Of a DNA stretch of 64,000 bases, positions 33,719 through 42,966 are shown piece by piece. The notes below the pieces were generated by a model. The model did not search any database. It was given only the letters and a program-made list of their open reading frames with translations, and was not told where the DNA came from. A program made the position numbers and the translations under genes. The first letter of the stretch is position 1; every line of letters begins with the position of its first letter. The DNA lies in NCBI RefSeq assembly GCF_001667145.1, contig NZ_LZIF01000118.1:124001-188000 (forward strand). Direction: 5' to 3'. Source of the DNA: Mycobacterium sp. 852002-51971_SCH5477799-a. GTDB taxonomy: Bacteria > Actinomycetota > Actinomycetes > Mycobacteriales > Mycobacteriaceae.

Positions 33719-36352
33719 ATGACATTCGCCACCGGTGCACCATCAGGGCCCGGCACCGTGCGCTATGACGCGGATCGCCTGCTGGCCGGATACCGCGCCG
33801 CGCGGGCCCAGGAGGCGCTCTTCGATCTGCGGCACGGTCCGGCAAGCGGCTATGACGAATTCCTCGACCGGGACGGCAACGTACGACCGGCATGGGGCGA
33901 GCTGGCCGACGCCATGGCGGAGCGGGGCCGCGCCGGGCTGGACCGGCTGCGCTCGGTGGTGCACGACCTCATCGACAACGATGGCATCACCTACACCGAC
34001 GTCGAGCTCGACGGTCGCGGCCAGGAGCCCAGGCCCTGGCAGCTGGACACGCTGCCGATCGTGCTGTCCGCGGCCGACTGGGAGGTGCTCGAGACCGGCC
34101 TGCTGCAACGGTCGCGGGTTCTCGACGCCGTGCTGGCCGACCTGTACGGGCCGCGCAGCCTGCTCACCGAAGGGGTCCTTCCCCCCGAGCTGCTGTTCGG
34201 CCATCCCGGGTACGTGCGCGCGGCCAATGGAATCGAAATCCCCGGGCGCCACCAGCTTTTCATGCACGCCTGCGATGTCAGCCGGCGCCCGGACAGCACT
34301 TTCGTCGTCAACGGCGACCACACCCAGGCGCCCTCGGGGGCCGGGTACGCGCTGGCCGACCGGCGCGTGGTCGCGCACTCGCTTCCCGACCTCTACGAGC
34401 GAATCGCGCCGCGCCCGGCGACACCGTTCGCGCAGGCGCTGCGACTGGCGCTGATCGACGCCGCACCCGATGACGCCCAGGATCCCGTGGTGGTGGTGCT
34501 GTCCCCGGGTAGCTACTCGGAGACCGCATTCGACCAGGCCTATCTGGCCACCCTGCTGGGTTTCCCGATGGTGGAAAGCGCCGACCTGGTGGTGCGCGAC
34601 GGCATGTTGTGGATGCGCTCGCTGGGCACCTTGAAGCGCGTCGACGTCGTCCTGCGCCGGGTCGACGCAGACTACACGGACCCGCTGGATCTGCGCGCCG
34701 ACTCCCGGCTCGGGGTGGCCGGACTGGTGGAGGCGCAGCGCCGCGGGACCGTGACCGTGGTCAACACGCTGGGCAGCGGCATCCTGGAAAACCCTGGGCT
34801 GCTGCGTTTCCTGCCCCCGATGGCCGAGCACCTGCTGTCGGAAACGCTGCAGCTGCCCACCACCGAAATGTATTGGGGCGGCATCGCGAGCGAACGCTCA
34901 CACCTGCTGGCGAATCTGCCTTCGTTATTGATGAAGTCCACCATCGGCGAGAAAACCCTTGTCGGACCGGCACTTTCGTCTCACCAGCTGACGGACTTAG
35001 CGGCCCGCATCGAGCAGATGCCGTGGCAGTGGATCGGCCAGGAGCTGCCGCAATTCTCGTCCGTGCCGACCGACCATGCCGGCGTGTTGTCCTCGGCGGG
35101 CGTCGGCATCCGGTTGTTCACCGTTGCCCAGCGCGGCGGCTACGCGCCGATGATCGGCGGCATCGGTTACGTGGTGACCCCCGGAGCCGGCGCGTATACA
35201 CTGAAAACAATTGCGGCAAAAGATGTCTGGGTGCGGCCCACCGAGCGGGCGCGGGCCGAGGCGATCAGTCTTCCGGCGCCGGAGCCGCCGGCGAAGACGG
35301 CCGCGGGCACCTGGGGCGTCAGCTCCCCGCGCGTCCTGTCCGACCTGTTCTGGATCGGCCGCTACGGTGAGCGCGCGGAAAGCATGGCGCGGCTGCTGAT
35401 CGTCGCGCGCGATCGGTTCCACGTCTACCGCCACCACCAGCACAGCGAGGAGAGCGAGTGCGTGCCGGTGCTGATGACCGCGCTGGGGCGAATCACCGGA
35501 ACGGCCGACGGCGACGGTGACCACGCCGAGATGATCGCCGTTGCCCCTTCCACGCTGTGGTCACTCACCGTCGATCCGCACCGGCCCGGCTCTCTGGTCC
35601 AGTCGGTGGAGGGGTTGGCACTGGCCGCGCGGGCGGTGCGCGACCAGATGTCCAACGACACCTGGATGGTGCTTGCCGCGGTGGAGCGTGCGTTGGCGCT
35701 GGAAAGCGATCCGCCGCAATCACTTTCGGAGGCCGACGCCTTGCTCACCGGAGCCCAGACCCAGACGCTGGCGGCCATGCTGACTCTTTCGGGAGTGGCC
35801 AACGAGTCGATGGTGCGCGACGTGGGCTGGACGATGATGGACATCGGCAAACGGATCGAACGCGCGCTGTGGCTGACGGCGCTGCTGCAGGCCACACTCA
35901 CCGTCGTCCGCAACGCCGCGGCCGAACAGACCGTCATCGAATCCACCCTGGTGGCGTGCGAGTCCTCGGTCATCTACCGGCGCCGCACCGTGGGCAAGAT
36001 CAGCGTGGCCGCCATGGCCGAGCTCATGCTGTTCGACGCGCAGAACCCGCGGTCGCTGCTGTACCAGCTGGAGCGGCTGCGGATCAATCTCAAGGACCTG
36101 CCCGGCTCGTCGGGATCGACGCGCCCGGAACGGTTGGTCGACGAGATCGGCACGATGTTGCGGCGGTCCCACCCCGCCGAGCTCGAACGGGTCAGCGACG
36201 ACGGCCGGCGTGCCGAGTTGGCGGAGCTGCTCGCGTCGGTGCACGGCGAACTGCGCGACCTGGCAGAAGTCATCACCACTACCCAGCTGGCGTTGCCCGG
36301 TGGTATGCAACCGATTTGGGGTCCCGACGAACGACGCGTGATGCCGGCCTAG
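33719..36352 (+). CDS. Fused circularly permuted ATP-grasp and alpha-E domain protein (Rv2567-like)
   Basis: An 877-residue fusion. Residues about 60-480 form a circularly permuted ATP-grasp (COG2308: LADLYGPRSLLTEGVLPPELLFGHPGY as the lead segment, AYTLKTIAAKDVWVRP near its end). Residues about 530-840 form the alpha-E helical domain (COG2307: SDLFWIGRYGERAESMARLL, YRRRTVGKISVAAMAEL, NPRSLLYQLERLRINL). In many bacteria these are two adjacent genes next to a transglutaminase, as the gene at 38160-39095 is here. The set was predicted to build or modify a peptide using ATP and amines. Start ATG at 33719 has no clear Shine-Dalgarno. The chemistry is inference from domain families. Confidence 0.85.
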   Translation: MTFATGAPSGPGTVRYDADRLLAGYRAARAQEALFDLRHGPASGYDEFLDRDGNVRPAWGELADAMAERGRAGLDRLRSVVHDLIDNDGITYTDVELDGRGQEPRPWQLDTLPIVLSAADWEVLETGLLQRSRVLDAVLADLYGPRSLLTEGVLPPELLFGHPGYVRAANGIEIPGRHQLFMHACDVSRRPDSTFVVNGDHTQAPSGAGYALADRRVVAHSLPDLYERIAPRPATPFAQALRLALIDAAPDDAQDPVVVVLSPGSYSETAFDQAYLATLLGFPMVESADLVVRDGMLWMRSLGTLKRVDVVLRRVDADYTDPLDLRADSRLGVAGLVEAQRRGTVTVVNTLGSGILENPGLLRFLPPMAEHLLSETLQLPTTEMYWGGIASERSHLLANLPSLLMKSTIGEKTLVGPALSSHQLTDLAARIEQMPWQWIGQELPQFSSVPTDHAGVLSSAGVGIRLFTVAQRGGYAPMIGGIGYVVTPGAGAYTLKTIAAKDVWVRPTERARAEAISLPAPEPPAKTAAGTWGVSSPRVLSDLFWIGRYGERAESMARLLIVARDRFHVYRHHQHSEESECVPVLMTALGRITGTADGDGDHAEMIAVAPSTLWSLTVDPHRPGSLVQSVEGLALAARAVRDQMSNDTWMVLAAVERALALESDPPQSLSEADALLTGAQTQTLAAMLTLSGVANESMVRDVGWTMMDIGKRIERALWLTALLQATLTVVRNAAAEQTVIESTLVACESSVIYRRRTVGKISVAAMAELMLFDAQNPRSLLYQLERLRINLKDLPGSSGSTRPERLVDEIGTMLRRSHPAELERVSDDGRRAELAELLASVHGELRDLAEVITTTQLALPGGMQPIWGPDERRVMPA

Positions 36353-36374
36353 TTTCGTTCTCTGCCATCATCTC

Positions 36375-37055
36375 TCACACGTTCGATGCCGCGTGGTCCG
36401 CGGTGAGGCCGTGGTAGCGGTGCGGATCGGGCAGTCGCCGTCGCCGCACCATGTGCACCAGTGCCAGGACCGACAGCGCGGCGGCGTAGATACACCACAG
36501 TGACGCGAAGGCGTGCACGTACAGGACGGCGACCACGATGAGCCCCACCAGGTTGGCGAACCCGAACACCACGATGGAGCGATAGCCCGACAACAGTGCC
36601 GGGCCGATGACGGCGATGACGTAGAGCACCGCCCACACGTAGCCGCCGTGAACGCCGATCTGGTATTGCAGCGCATGGGGGCCCTTCGTCACTTCGACCG
36701 GTTCGGTGAGCACGACGACAGCCAGATAGGCCGACACGACGGTGCCCAGCACCGCGAACGGCGCCACCCGCAGCCGGGCACCGCGCGGTTCCAGCATCAG
36801 GATCGCCCACGGGACCAGCGCGGGAAGCAGCGGCAGCGCGATGAAAACATATGCGCGTGTGGCCAAGTGGACCAGCCCCGGCGAGAAGAAGCCGTCGGGC
36901 CACACGGCCGCCTCGATGAACTGGTGGACCGCGAACACCGTCGGCAACAACGCAAATGGCACCTCGCGCCAGTGCCTCACCTCGCGCAGGGTCGCCACGG
37001 CGACCGGGACGAGGGCGGTGCCCACCACCAGATCCGCTGTGATCGAAAAGCACAT
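36375..37055 (-). CDS. DUF6629-like multi-pass membrane protein
   Basis: A 226-residue membrane protein with about seven hydrophobic segments. It begins MCFSITADLVVGTALVPVA, a start highly typical of the DUF6629 family, and has a charged C-terminus (MVRRRRLPDPHRYHG). The ATG at 37055 is chosen for that conserved N-terminus; the longer in-frame opening is noise. It lies 56 bases downstream of the zinc metallopeptidase gene and may be part of its operon. Function unknown. Confidence 0.75.
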   Translation of the reverse strand: MCFSITADLVVGTALVPVAVATLREVRHWREVPFALLPTVFAVHQFIEAAVWPDGFFSPGLVHLATRAYVFIALPLLPALVPWAILMLEPRGARLRVAPFAVLGTVVSAYLAVVVLTEPVEVTKGPHALQYQIGVHGGYVWAVLYVIAVIGPALLSGYRSIVVFGFANLVGLIVVAVLYVHAFASLWCIYAAALSVLALVHMVRRRRLPDPHRYHGLTADHAASNV

Positions 37056-37111
37056 CGTCGCAGAGTTCCCGTTCGTGCCGCCGCGAATCGGGCTTTGGCC
37101 CCGAGAGCGAC

Positions 37112-38167
37112 TCAGCCGGCCACCGAGGCGGGGCCGCGCGACTCCGAGGTCACCTCGTCGACCACGGTGTGGATGAACTTCATCTTCTGCAGCACCGCGG
37201 CCGGGAGCACGAACGGGTACAGGTCGTCGTGGCCCATCGATCGGTTCACCATGTTCAGCGACCATGACAGCGGCAGCCACATGTCGATGATCGTCTGAAA
37301 AGCGCTGGGGCCCAACGCGGGCCGGTCGAAGGTGGCCGACGCCGGGGCCAGTCCGCACCACGCCGAGGTGTCCAGCGTGTCACGGATGTGCAGGTAGTGG
37401 GCGAACGTCTCGGCCCAGTCCTCGGCGGGATGCATGGTGGCATAGGACGATACGAACTGCTCCTGCCAGCCCTGGGGAGCGCCCTCGCTGTAGTGACGAT
37501 CGAGCGCCGCCTGATAGTCGGCTTCGTGGTCGCCGAACAGCTCGTTGAACCGCTCCACGTAATCGGTGAACCCTGCGACCAGCCGGTAGTAGTAGTAGTG
37601 CCCGATCTCGTGGCGGAAGTGACCCAGCACGGTCCGGTACGGCTCGTCCATCTCGACCCGCAACTGCTCGCGGTGCGCGTCGTCGCCCTCGGCCAAGTCG
37701 ATGGTGATGACGCCGTTCTCGTGCCCGGTCATCACCTGCTCGTGCGCGCTGGACAGCAACCGGAAGGCCAGCCCGTAATCGGGATCCCTATCACGCCCGA
37801 CGATCGGCAGCTTCAGCTCGTGTAGCTCGGCGATCAGCCTGCGTTTGCCCGCCTCGGCTCTGGCGAACTCGGCCATCCCGGTGGTGTCGGCGTCGTTGGG
37901 CCGTTCGATCGTCAACGCGCACGATGGGCACAGCAGCCGGGGGTTGTTGACGGGCACCAGCCAATTGCATTCGGCGAGTAGTAGATTGGCGCACAGCTGA
38001 TACTCGCTCGCGCGCACGAAGCCGGCGTGCTCACCGGTATCGCCGTCCGAGATCACCAGCAACGCCATCTGGTCGAGCGAAAACCCCAGCGCGCTACCGC
38101 AATTGAGACAGGTGGAGTTCTCGAAGGTCAGGCGCTGCCCGCAGTTGGGGCAGGTGAAGTCACGCAT
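37112..38167 (-). CDS. Zinc-binding metallopeptidase with N-terminal zinc ribbon (Rv2568c-like)
   Basis: A 351-residue protein. The N-terminus has a zinc ribbon (CPNCGQRL ... CLNCGSALG at about 5-31) and a further Cys pair (LLCPSCALT). The catalytic HEIGH motif is at 186-190 within FRHEIGHYYYYRLV, with downstream Asp/Glu and His residues (LFGDHEADYQAALD) as probable third ligand. The block DWAETFAHYLHIRDTL is also typical of this putative zinc peptidase family. ATG 38167 overlaps the transglutaminase stop by eight bases, so the two are co-translated and probably cooperate. The substrate is unknown. Confidence 0.85.
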   Translation of the reverse strand: MRDFTCPNCGQRLTFENSTCLNCGSALGFSLDQMALLVISDGDTGEHAGFVRASEYQLCANLLLAECNWLVPVNNPRLLCPSCALTIERPNDADTTGMAEFARAEAGKRRLIAELHELKLPIVGRDRDPDYGLAFRLLSSAHEQVMTGHENGVITIDLAEGDDAHREQLRVEMDEPYRTVLGHFRHEIGHYYYYRLVAGFTDYVERFNELFGDHEADYQAALDRHYSEGAPQGWQEQFVSSYATMHPAEDWAETFAHYLHIRDTLDTSAWCGLAPASATFDRPALGPSAFQTIIDMWLPLSWSLNMVNRSMGHDDLYPFVLPAAVLQKMKFIHTVVDEVTSESRGPASVAG

Positions 38168-39095
38168 ACAGCACATCGCCTTCGAAGGGCACCACGTCGA
38201 CGGCGACGTCGATCGCGCTGTGTTCCGAGTTGGTGTAGATGATGCCCCGCAGCGGCGGGACGTCCGCGTAGTCGCGGCCCCGGCCCACGACGATATAGCG
38301 CTCGTCGACCATCTGGTCGTTGGTGGGATCAAGCCCCAACCACTCGAAGCGACCGGGCTGCTGCGGAGTCCACACCGCTGCCCAGGCGTGGGTGGCGTCG
38401 ATGCCGATCATCCGATCCTTTCCGGGTGGCGGGGCGGTGGCCAGATATCCGGACACGTAACTAGCCGCCAACCCGTTGGCTCTCAGGCAGGCGATCGCCA
38501 GCCTGGCAAAGTCTTGACATACCCCTTCGCGCGCTGCGAGAACCTCGTTGACTCCGGTGGAAATCGTCGTCGACCCCGATCGGTAGGTGAAGTCGGTGAA
38601 GATGCGCGACGTCAAATCGCGCAGCACTTCGATCAGGGGACGCCCGGGGGTGAAGCTGGGCGCCGCGTAGTCGCGGACGTCGTCGGTGATCTCCGGCGGA
38701 TTCAGGTCCAGCGTGAACTCGGTCGCCAAGGCCGCGCTGGGTTCGGTGGGCCGGGCCGCCTCCCACGGCTGGGCCGCTGAGGTGTGGGAATCCGGGCGGG
38801 GCGGATAGACGTCGACGATGGAATCGCTGATCACCTTCAGGGTGCGGTGCGGCTCGGTCACGTGGAAATAGGAGCTGGTGTTGCCATAGCTGTCCATGCT
38901 GGTGGAGCTGTCGGCCGGGGCCGGCTCGATGATCAGCTGATGCGCGACGCAGCGCTGCCGCAGCGAGTCGCGCGGCGTGAGAAACCCGCGCCCGTACGAG
39001 CTGGTCACGATGTCGGAGTAGCGGTACTCGGTGCGGTGGGTCACCCGGTGTCGGCGGGCGGCCCCGGCCCCCGGTTCGCCTGGTTCTGCTAGCAA
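38160..39095 (-). CDS. Transglutaminase-like cysteine peptidase/transferase (Rv2569c-like)
   Basis: A 311-residue cytosolic protein. The N-terminal bacterial transglutaminase-associated region (RHRVTHRTEYRYSDIVTSSYG) is followed by the core with catalytic Cys in ARE-GVCQDFARLAIA, His in IDATHAWAAVW and Asp in GLDPTND, a complete triad. The proposed start is TTG 39095 with GAGGAGG upstream; a GTG inside HRVTHRT is an alternative. It forms a coupled pair with the zinc metallopeptidase and accompanies the ATP-grasp/alpha-E gene, as in related clusters in many bacteria. Target protein or peptide unknown. Confidence 0.85.
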   Translation of the reverse strand: MLAEPGEPGAGAARRHRVTHRTEYRYSDIVTSSYGRGFLTPRDSLRQRCVAHQLIIEPAPADSSTSMDSYGNTSSYFHVTEPHRTLKVISDSIVDVYPPRPDSHTSAAQPWEAARPTEPSAALATEFTLDLNPPEITDDVRDYAAPSFTPGRPLIEVLRDLTSRIFTDFTYRSGSTTISTGVNEVLAAREGVCQDFARLAIACLRANGLAASYVSGYLATAPPPGKDRMIGIDATHAWAAVWTPQQPGRFEWLGLDPTNDQMVDERYIVVGRGRDYADVPPLRGIIYTNSEHSAIDVAVDVVPFEGDVLYA

Positions 39096-39222
39096 GCGCT
39101 TGTCCTCCTCACCGCTGATCTCATCACATGCATGACCCCTGGGCAGAGCCCGCGGAAGCCTTCGTCGCCCACCGTTTGCCAATCCGACGGCAATGGCGCC
39201 GACACGGGAGCACAATCGTGTT

Positions 39223-39612
39223 GTGGCCACCTGGGGCGAGGTCGCCCGCATCGTCGGTGAGCTGGCGCTCACCTCCGAGCCGTCACCGCACGACTGGCGG
39301 GTCGGCAAGAAATTGCTGGCCTGGGAGCGGCCGCTGCGGCCCTCCGAGCGCGAGGCGCTGGAGCGCAACGGCCCGCAGCCACCGCAGGGCGACATACTCG
39401 GGGTCCGGGTGTCCGATGAGGGCGTCAAGTTCGCGCTGATCGACGACGAGCCGGGGGTCTACTTCACCACCCCGCATTTCGACGGCTATCCCGCTGTGTT
39501 GGTCAACCTGGCCGAGATCTCGGTGCGCGATCTCGAGGATCTGATCACCGAGGCGTGGCTGACCCAGGCGCCGCGGAAATTGGTTCAGGAGTTTCTGGCC
39601 GAATCGCGGTGA
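39223..39612 (+). CDS. MmcQ/YjbR-like small protein (Rv2570-like)
   Basis: A 129-residue protein of the MmcQ/YjbR fold: ATWGEVARIVGELALTSEPS at the start, WRVGKKLLAWERPLR, GVRVSDEGVKFALIDDEPGVYFTTPHF (two blocks) and DLEDLITEAWLTQAPRKLV at the end. GTG 39223 gives the same start and length as its M. tuberculosis counterpart; an ATG at 39193 would add ten residues. The fold binds DNA in some members, but the role here is unknown. Converges on the FUSC-type gene, five bases apart. Confidence 0.78.
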   Translation: MATWGEVARIVGELALTSEPSPHDWRVGKKLLAWERPLRPSEREALERNGPQPPQGDILGVRVSDEGVKFALIDDEPGVYFTTPHFDGYPAVLVNLAEISVRDLEDLITEAWLTQAPRKLVQEFLAESR

Positions 39613-39617
39613 TGCGC

Positions 39618-40697
39618 TCAGACGTGCCGAAGGTCGATGACGCGCTGCAGGTCGTCGATGCAGGCGCTGACGACGTCGGCGAGGATCACCTGCGTCTTCT
39701 CGTGCGCCCCGGACTGCAACTCCGCGGCGTGATGACGCGCCGACGCCGCGTACGCGCATGCGCCGGCGGGATCGGAGTCGGCGAGTGCGGTCGCGGCCGC
39801 CAGCACCACCAGCACGCTGGGCACCGGATGCGGAAGGGCTTCGCGGCCGCCGTCTGCGATGGGATCGGGGCCGGGCGAGACCGCGCGGGCCAGTTGCAGC
39901 ACCGAGCCGGCCAGCAGGGCCACGTGCACGGCCTGGTGATCTGCGGCCTCGATCGTGGTGCGCAGGCCCCAGCGGCGCGGCGCGATGGTGACGACATGGC
40001 GGGCCGTGGTGCGCGCCTCGAGCAACCCGCTGAGCTGTTCGTGCACCCGGTCGACGGCCGTCAGCGGCCAATCCGGCGGCGGGGCTTTGCGTCCGGCGGC
40101 GACGTCCGCGGCGCGCGCCAGGACGTCGTGCAGTACCCCGAGCACACCGACGCGGGCATTGCGCAGCACCGTCAGCGGGTCGGCGGGAAACAGCAAGACG
40201 GCGAAGACGATGGCCACGGCGCCGCCGATCAGCGCGTCGAAGATGCGTTCCAGGCCGACGCCGCCGTGGTACAGGGCAAGCACCAGAATCGCCGACACCA
40301 CGGTCTGGTTGGCGAACATCATCCCGTGCCCGATGAAGCCGCCCCCGATGAACACCGCCGCGGCCAACGCCACCAGCGCGGCGACCGCGATGGGTAGCTC
40401 GCCGGGCCCGAGTAGGCCCTGCACCAGCGAACCGAGACCGATCCCCAGGGTCACCCCGATCATCATCTGAACGGCGCGTTGCGCCCGCAGCACATTGCTG
40501 GTCGACAACGACACCGCGGCGGCGATCGGCGCGAAGAACGGCTGCGGGTGATCCAGGACGTCGTGAGCCAGGTACCAGGACAGGCCCGCGGCCACCGCGG
40601 TCTGCACCAGGTTGAACCACACCACCCGCAGCCGCTTGCTGCCCGCGCGCGCGGCGGCGAGAACCAGCGATGGCACCGCTCGCCGCGAACCGCCCAC
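39618..40697 (-). CDS. FUSC/aromatic-acid-exporter-like membrane protein (Rv2571c-like)
   Basis: A 359-residue protein with six membrane helices in the first 185 residues and a helical cytosolic domain of about 170 residues. The blocks HPQPFFAPIAAAVSLS, RAVQMMIGVTLGIGLG and ALIGGAVAIVFAVLLFPADP match the fusaric-acid resistance/ArAE exporter family. It follows the F420-type reductase gene by three bases and so probably belongs to the aspS transcript. The exported compound is unknown. Confidence 0.82.
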   Translation of the reverse strand: MGGSRRAVPSLVLAAARAGSKRLRVVWFNLVQTAVAAGLSWYLAHDVLDHPQPFFAPIAAAVSLSTSNVLRAQRAVQMMIGVTLGIGLGSLVQGLLGPGELPIAVAALVALAAAVFIGGGFIGHGMMFANQTVVSAILVLALYHGGVGLERIFDALIGGAVAIVFAVLLFPADPLTVLRNARVGVLGVLHDVLARAADVAAGRKAPPPDWPLTAVDRVHEQLSGLLEARTTARHVVTIAPRRWGLRTTIEAADHQAVHVALLAGSVLQLARAVSPGPDPIADGGREALPHPVPSVLVVLAAATALADSDPAGACAYAASARHHAAELQSGAHEKTQVILADVVSACIDDLQRVIDLRHV

Positions 40698-40700
40698 CGG

Positions 40701-41132
40701 CTAGGTCCGGTTTAACTCGAACAGCGGAATCACCCGGGTGGTCTTGGCCTGGTACTCGGCGAAGCCGGGAGCAACGGCGGTGATCTTGTCGAAGAGCGCG
40801 GCCCGCTCGTCGGCAGGAAGCTCGTGGGCGGCGACGTCGTACGAGTCGGTGCCGATCTCCACGCGCGCCTGCGGATCAGCGCGCAGGTTGTGTACCCAGG
40901 CCGGGCTGACGGGGGCGCCGGCGAAGGAGCCGATGATGATGAGCTTGCCGTCGACGCGGAAATAGGCCAGCGGCGATACCCGCGGCTCACCGGATTTCGC
41001 GCCGGTCGTATGGAGCAACAGCAGGTTGGCGCCCTCGAACTGGCCGCCGACCTTGCCGTCGTTGGCGCGGAACTCGTCGATGATGCTCTTGTTGAATGCG
41101 TTGACGGTCTCGGCGTCAGGGGTATCGGTCAT
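40701..41132 (-). CDS. Deazaflavin (F420)-dependent nitroreductase-family protein
   Basis: A 143-residue split-barrel protein of the Ddn/DUF385 family. Characteristic blocks: ANLLLLHTTGAKSGEPRVSP, VDGKLIIIGSFAGAP, PAWVHNLRADPQARVEIG and the C-terminal PGFAEYQAKTTRVIPLFEL. Relatives use reduced F420 to reduce quinones, nitroimidazoles or other acceptors. The ATG overlaps the aspS stop as ATGA. The natural acceptor is unknown. Confidence 0.87.
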   Translation of the reverse strand: MTDTPDAETVNAFNKSIIDEFRANDGKVGGQFEGANLLLLHTTGAKSGEPRVSPLAYFRVDGKLIIIGSFAGAPVSPAWVHNLRADPQARVEIGTDSYDVAAHELPADERAALFDKITAVAPGFAEYQAKTTRVIPLFELNRT

Positions 41133-42904
41133 GCCCTGTGAACCTTTTCGGGCTTGGCGTCTATTCCGGACTCCTTGCGCTGCTGGGCGGTGATCGGCGC
41201 CGGCGCTTCGGTGAGCGGGTCGACGCCGCCACCGGTCTTCGGGAAGGCGATGACCTCACGGATGGAGTCGACCCGGGACAGCAGCGCGTTGATCCGGTCC
41301 CAGCCGAACGCGATGCCACCGTGCGGGGGTGCGCCAAAGGTGAAGGCCTCCAACAGGAATCCGAATTTCTCCTCGGCCTCGGCGTGATCCAGGCCCATCA
41401 CCGCGAACACCCGCTCCTGGATGTCGCGGCGGTGGATACGTATCGATCCGCCGCCGATCTCGTTGCCGTTGCAGACGATGTCGTAGGCGTCGGCGAGCAC
41501 GTTGCCGGTGTCGGTCTCGATGGCGTCCTCATGCCCGGGCTTGGGTGAGGTGAACGCGTGGTGCACGGCGGTCCACGCCCCCGACCCGACGGCCACGTCC
41601 CCGGCGGCGGTCGCGTCGTCGGCGGGTTCGAACAGCGGCGGGTCCACCACCCAGACGAACGCCCAGGTGTCGGGGTCGATCAGGTCCAGCCGGTGGGCGA
41701 TCTCGCCGCGGGCGGCCCCCAGCAGCGCGCGGGAGGGCTTGGCCGGGCCCGCCGAGAAGAAGACGCAGTCCCCCCGCTTCGCCCCGACGTGCGTGGCCAG
41801 CCCATCGCGTTCCGCATCGGAGAGGTTCTTGGCCACCGGACCACCCAGCGTGCCGTCGTCGGCGATCAGGACGTAGGCCAGCCCGCGGTGGCCGCGCTGT
41901 TTGGCCCACTCCTGCCAGCCGTCCAGCGTGCGCCGCGGCTGCGATGCCCCGCCGGGCATCACCACGGCACCGACATAGGGCGCCTGGAAAACACGAAATG
42001 TGGTGTCTTTGAAGAACTCTGTGCAGTCGACGAGCTCGAGCCCGAAGCGCATGTCGGGCTTGTCGGAGCCGAACCGTCGCATCGCGTCGGCGTAGCTGAT
42101 CCGCGGAATCGGCGTCGGGATCCGGTAGCCGATCAACGCCCACAGCGCGACCAGGATCTCCTCGGAGATCGCGATGATGTCCTCGGCGTCGACGAAGCTC
42201 AGCTCCATGTCGAGCTGGGTGAACTCGGGCTGGCGGTCGGCGCGGAAGTCCTCGTCGCGGTAGCAGCGGGCGATCTGGTAGTAGCGCTCCATCCCGGCCA
42301 CCATGAGCAGCTGCTTGAACAGCTGCGGGCTCTGCGGCAGGGCGTAAAACGAGCCTGGATGCAGTCGGGATGGCACCAGGAAGTCGCGGGCCCCTTCCGG
42401 GGTGGAGCGGGTGATGGTCGGGGTTTCGATCTCGACGAAATCGTGTTGCGCGAGCACCGACCGCGCGGCGGCATTCACGTTGGAGCGCAGGCGAATTGCC
42501 GTGGCCGGACCGTCACGGCGCAAGTCCAGGTAGCGATACTTCAGCCGCAGCTCCTCGCCGGCGGGTTCGTCGAGCTGGAACGGCAGCGGGGCGCTCTCCC
42601 CCAGCACCGTCAGCGAGGTGGCGTTGATCTCGATGTCACCGGTGGTGATTTCGGGGTTGGCGTTGCCCTCTGGGCGGATCTCGACGACACCGGTGACGGC
42701 GACACAGAATTCGGCGCGCAGCCGGTGCGCCTGGGCCAATACATCGTTCTCGCGAAACACCACCTGGGCGATCCCGGAGGCGTCGCGCAGGTCGATGAAG
42801 ATGACGCCGCCGTGGTCGCGGCGGCGGGCCACCCAGCCCGCCAGCGTCACCTGCTGCCCGGCGTCGCTACTCCTCAGCGAACCCGCGGCATGACTGCGCA
42901 GCAC
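41129..42904 (-). CDS. aspS: Aspartyl-tRNA synthetase (probably Asp/Asn non-discriminating)
   Basis: A 591-residue class IIb synthetase: an N-terminal OB-fold anticodon-binding domain (VTLAGWVARRRDHGGVIFID), motif 2 in CYRDEDFRADRQPEFTQLD, the bacterial GAD insertion (about 290-420), and motif 3 in GIAFGWDRINALL. Mycobacteria lack AsnRS and use such an enzyme together with GatCAB, so it likely also charges tRNA-Asn. The GTG at 42904 is the conserved start (Val-Leu-Arg-Ser-His-Ala-Ala-Gly). It heads an operon with the F420-type and FUSC-type genes. Confidence 0.95.
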   Translation of the reverse strand: MLRSHAAGSLRSSDAGQQVTLAGWVARRRDHGGVIFIDLRDASGIAQVVFRENDVLAQAHRLRAEFCVAVTGVVEIRPEGNANPEITTGDIEINATSLTVLGESAPLPFQLDEPAGEELRLKYRYLDLRRDGPATAIRLRSNVNAAARSVLAQHDFVEIETPTITRSTPEGARDFLVPSRLHPGSFYALPQSPQLFKQLLMVAGMERYYQIARCYRDEDFRADRQPEFTQLDMELSFVDAEDIIAISEEILVALWALIGYRIPTPIPRISYADAMRRFGSDKPDMRFGLELVDCTEFFKDTTFRVFQAPYVGAVVMPGGASQPRRTLDGWQEWAKQRGHRGLAYVLIADDGTLGGPVAKNLSDAERDGLATHVGAKRGDCVFFSAGPAKPSRALLGAARGEIAHRLDLIDPDTWAFVWVVDPPLFEPADDATAAGDVAVGSGAWTAVHHAFTSPKPGHEDAIETDTGNVLADAYDIVCNGNEIGGGSIRIHRRDIQERVFAVMGLDHAEAEEKFGFLLEAFTFGAPPHGGIAFGWDRINALLSRVDSIREVIAFPKTGGGVDPLTEAPAPITAQQRKESGIDAKPEKVHRA

Positions 42905-42945
42905 AAAACACTCCTCTTCACCTGGGTTGAACGAGTGCCCAGTCT

Positions 42946-42954
42946 AAAGGAGGT
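42946..42954 (+). promoter_or_regulatory. Strong Shine-Dalgarno without a normal start codon in frame
   Basis: AAAGGAGGT is the best ribosome-binding site in the region. The next start-like codon in the downstream reading frame is ATC at 42967; a GTG at 42962 is in another frame, giving a 34-residue non-homologous peptide. Confidence 0.6.
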
Positions 42955-42966
42955 AATTTCGGTGGC

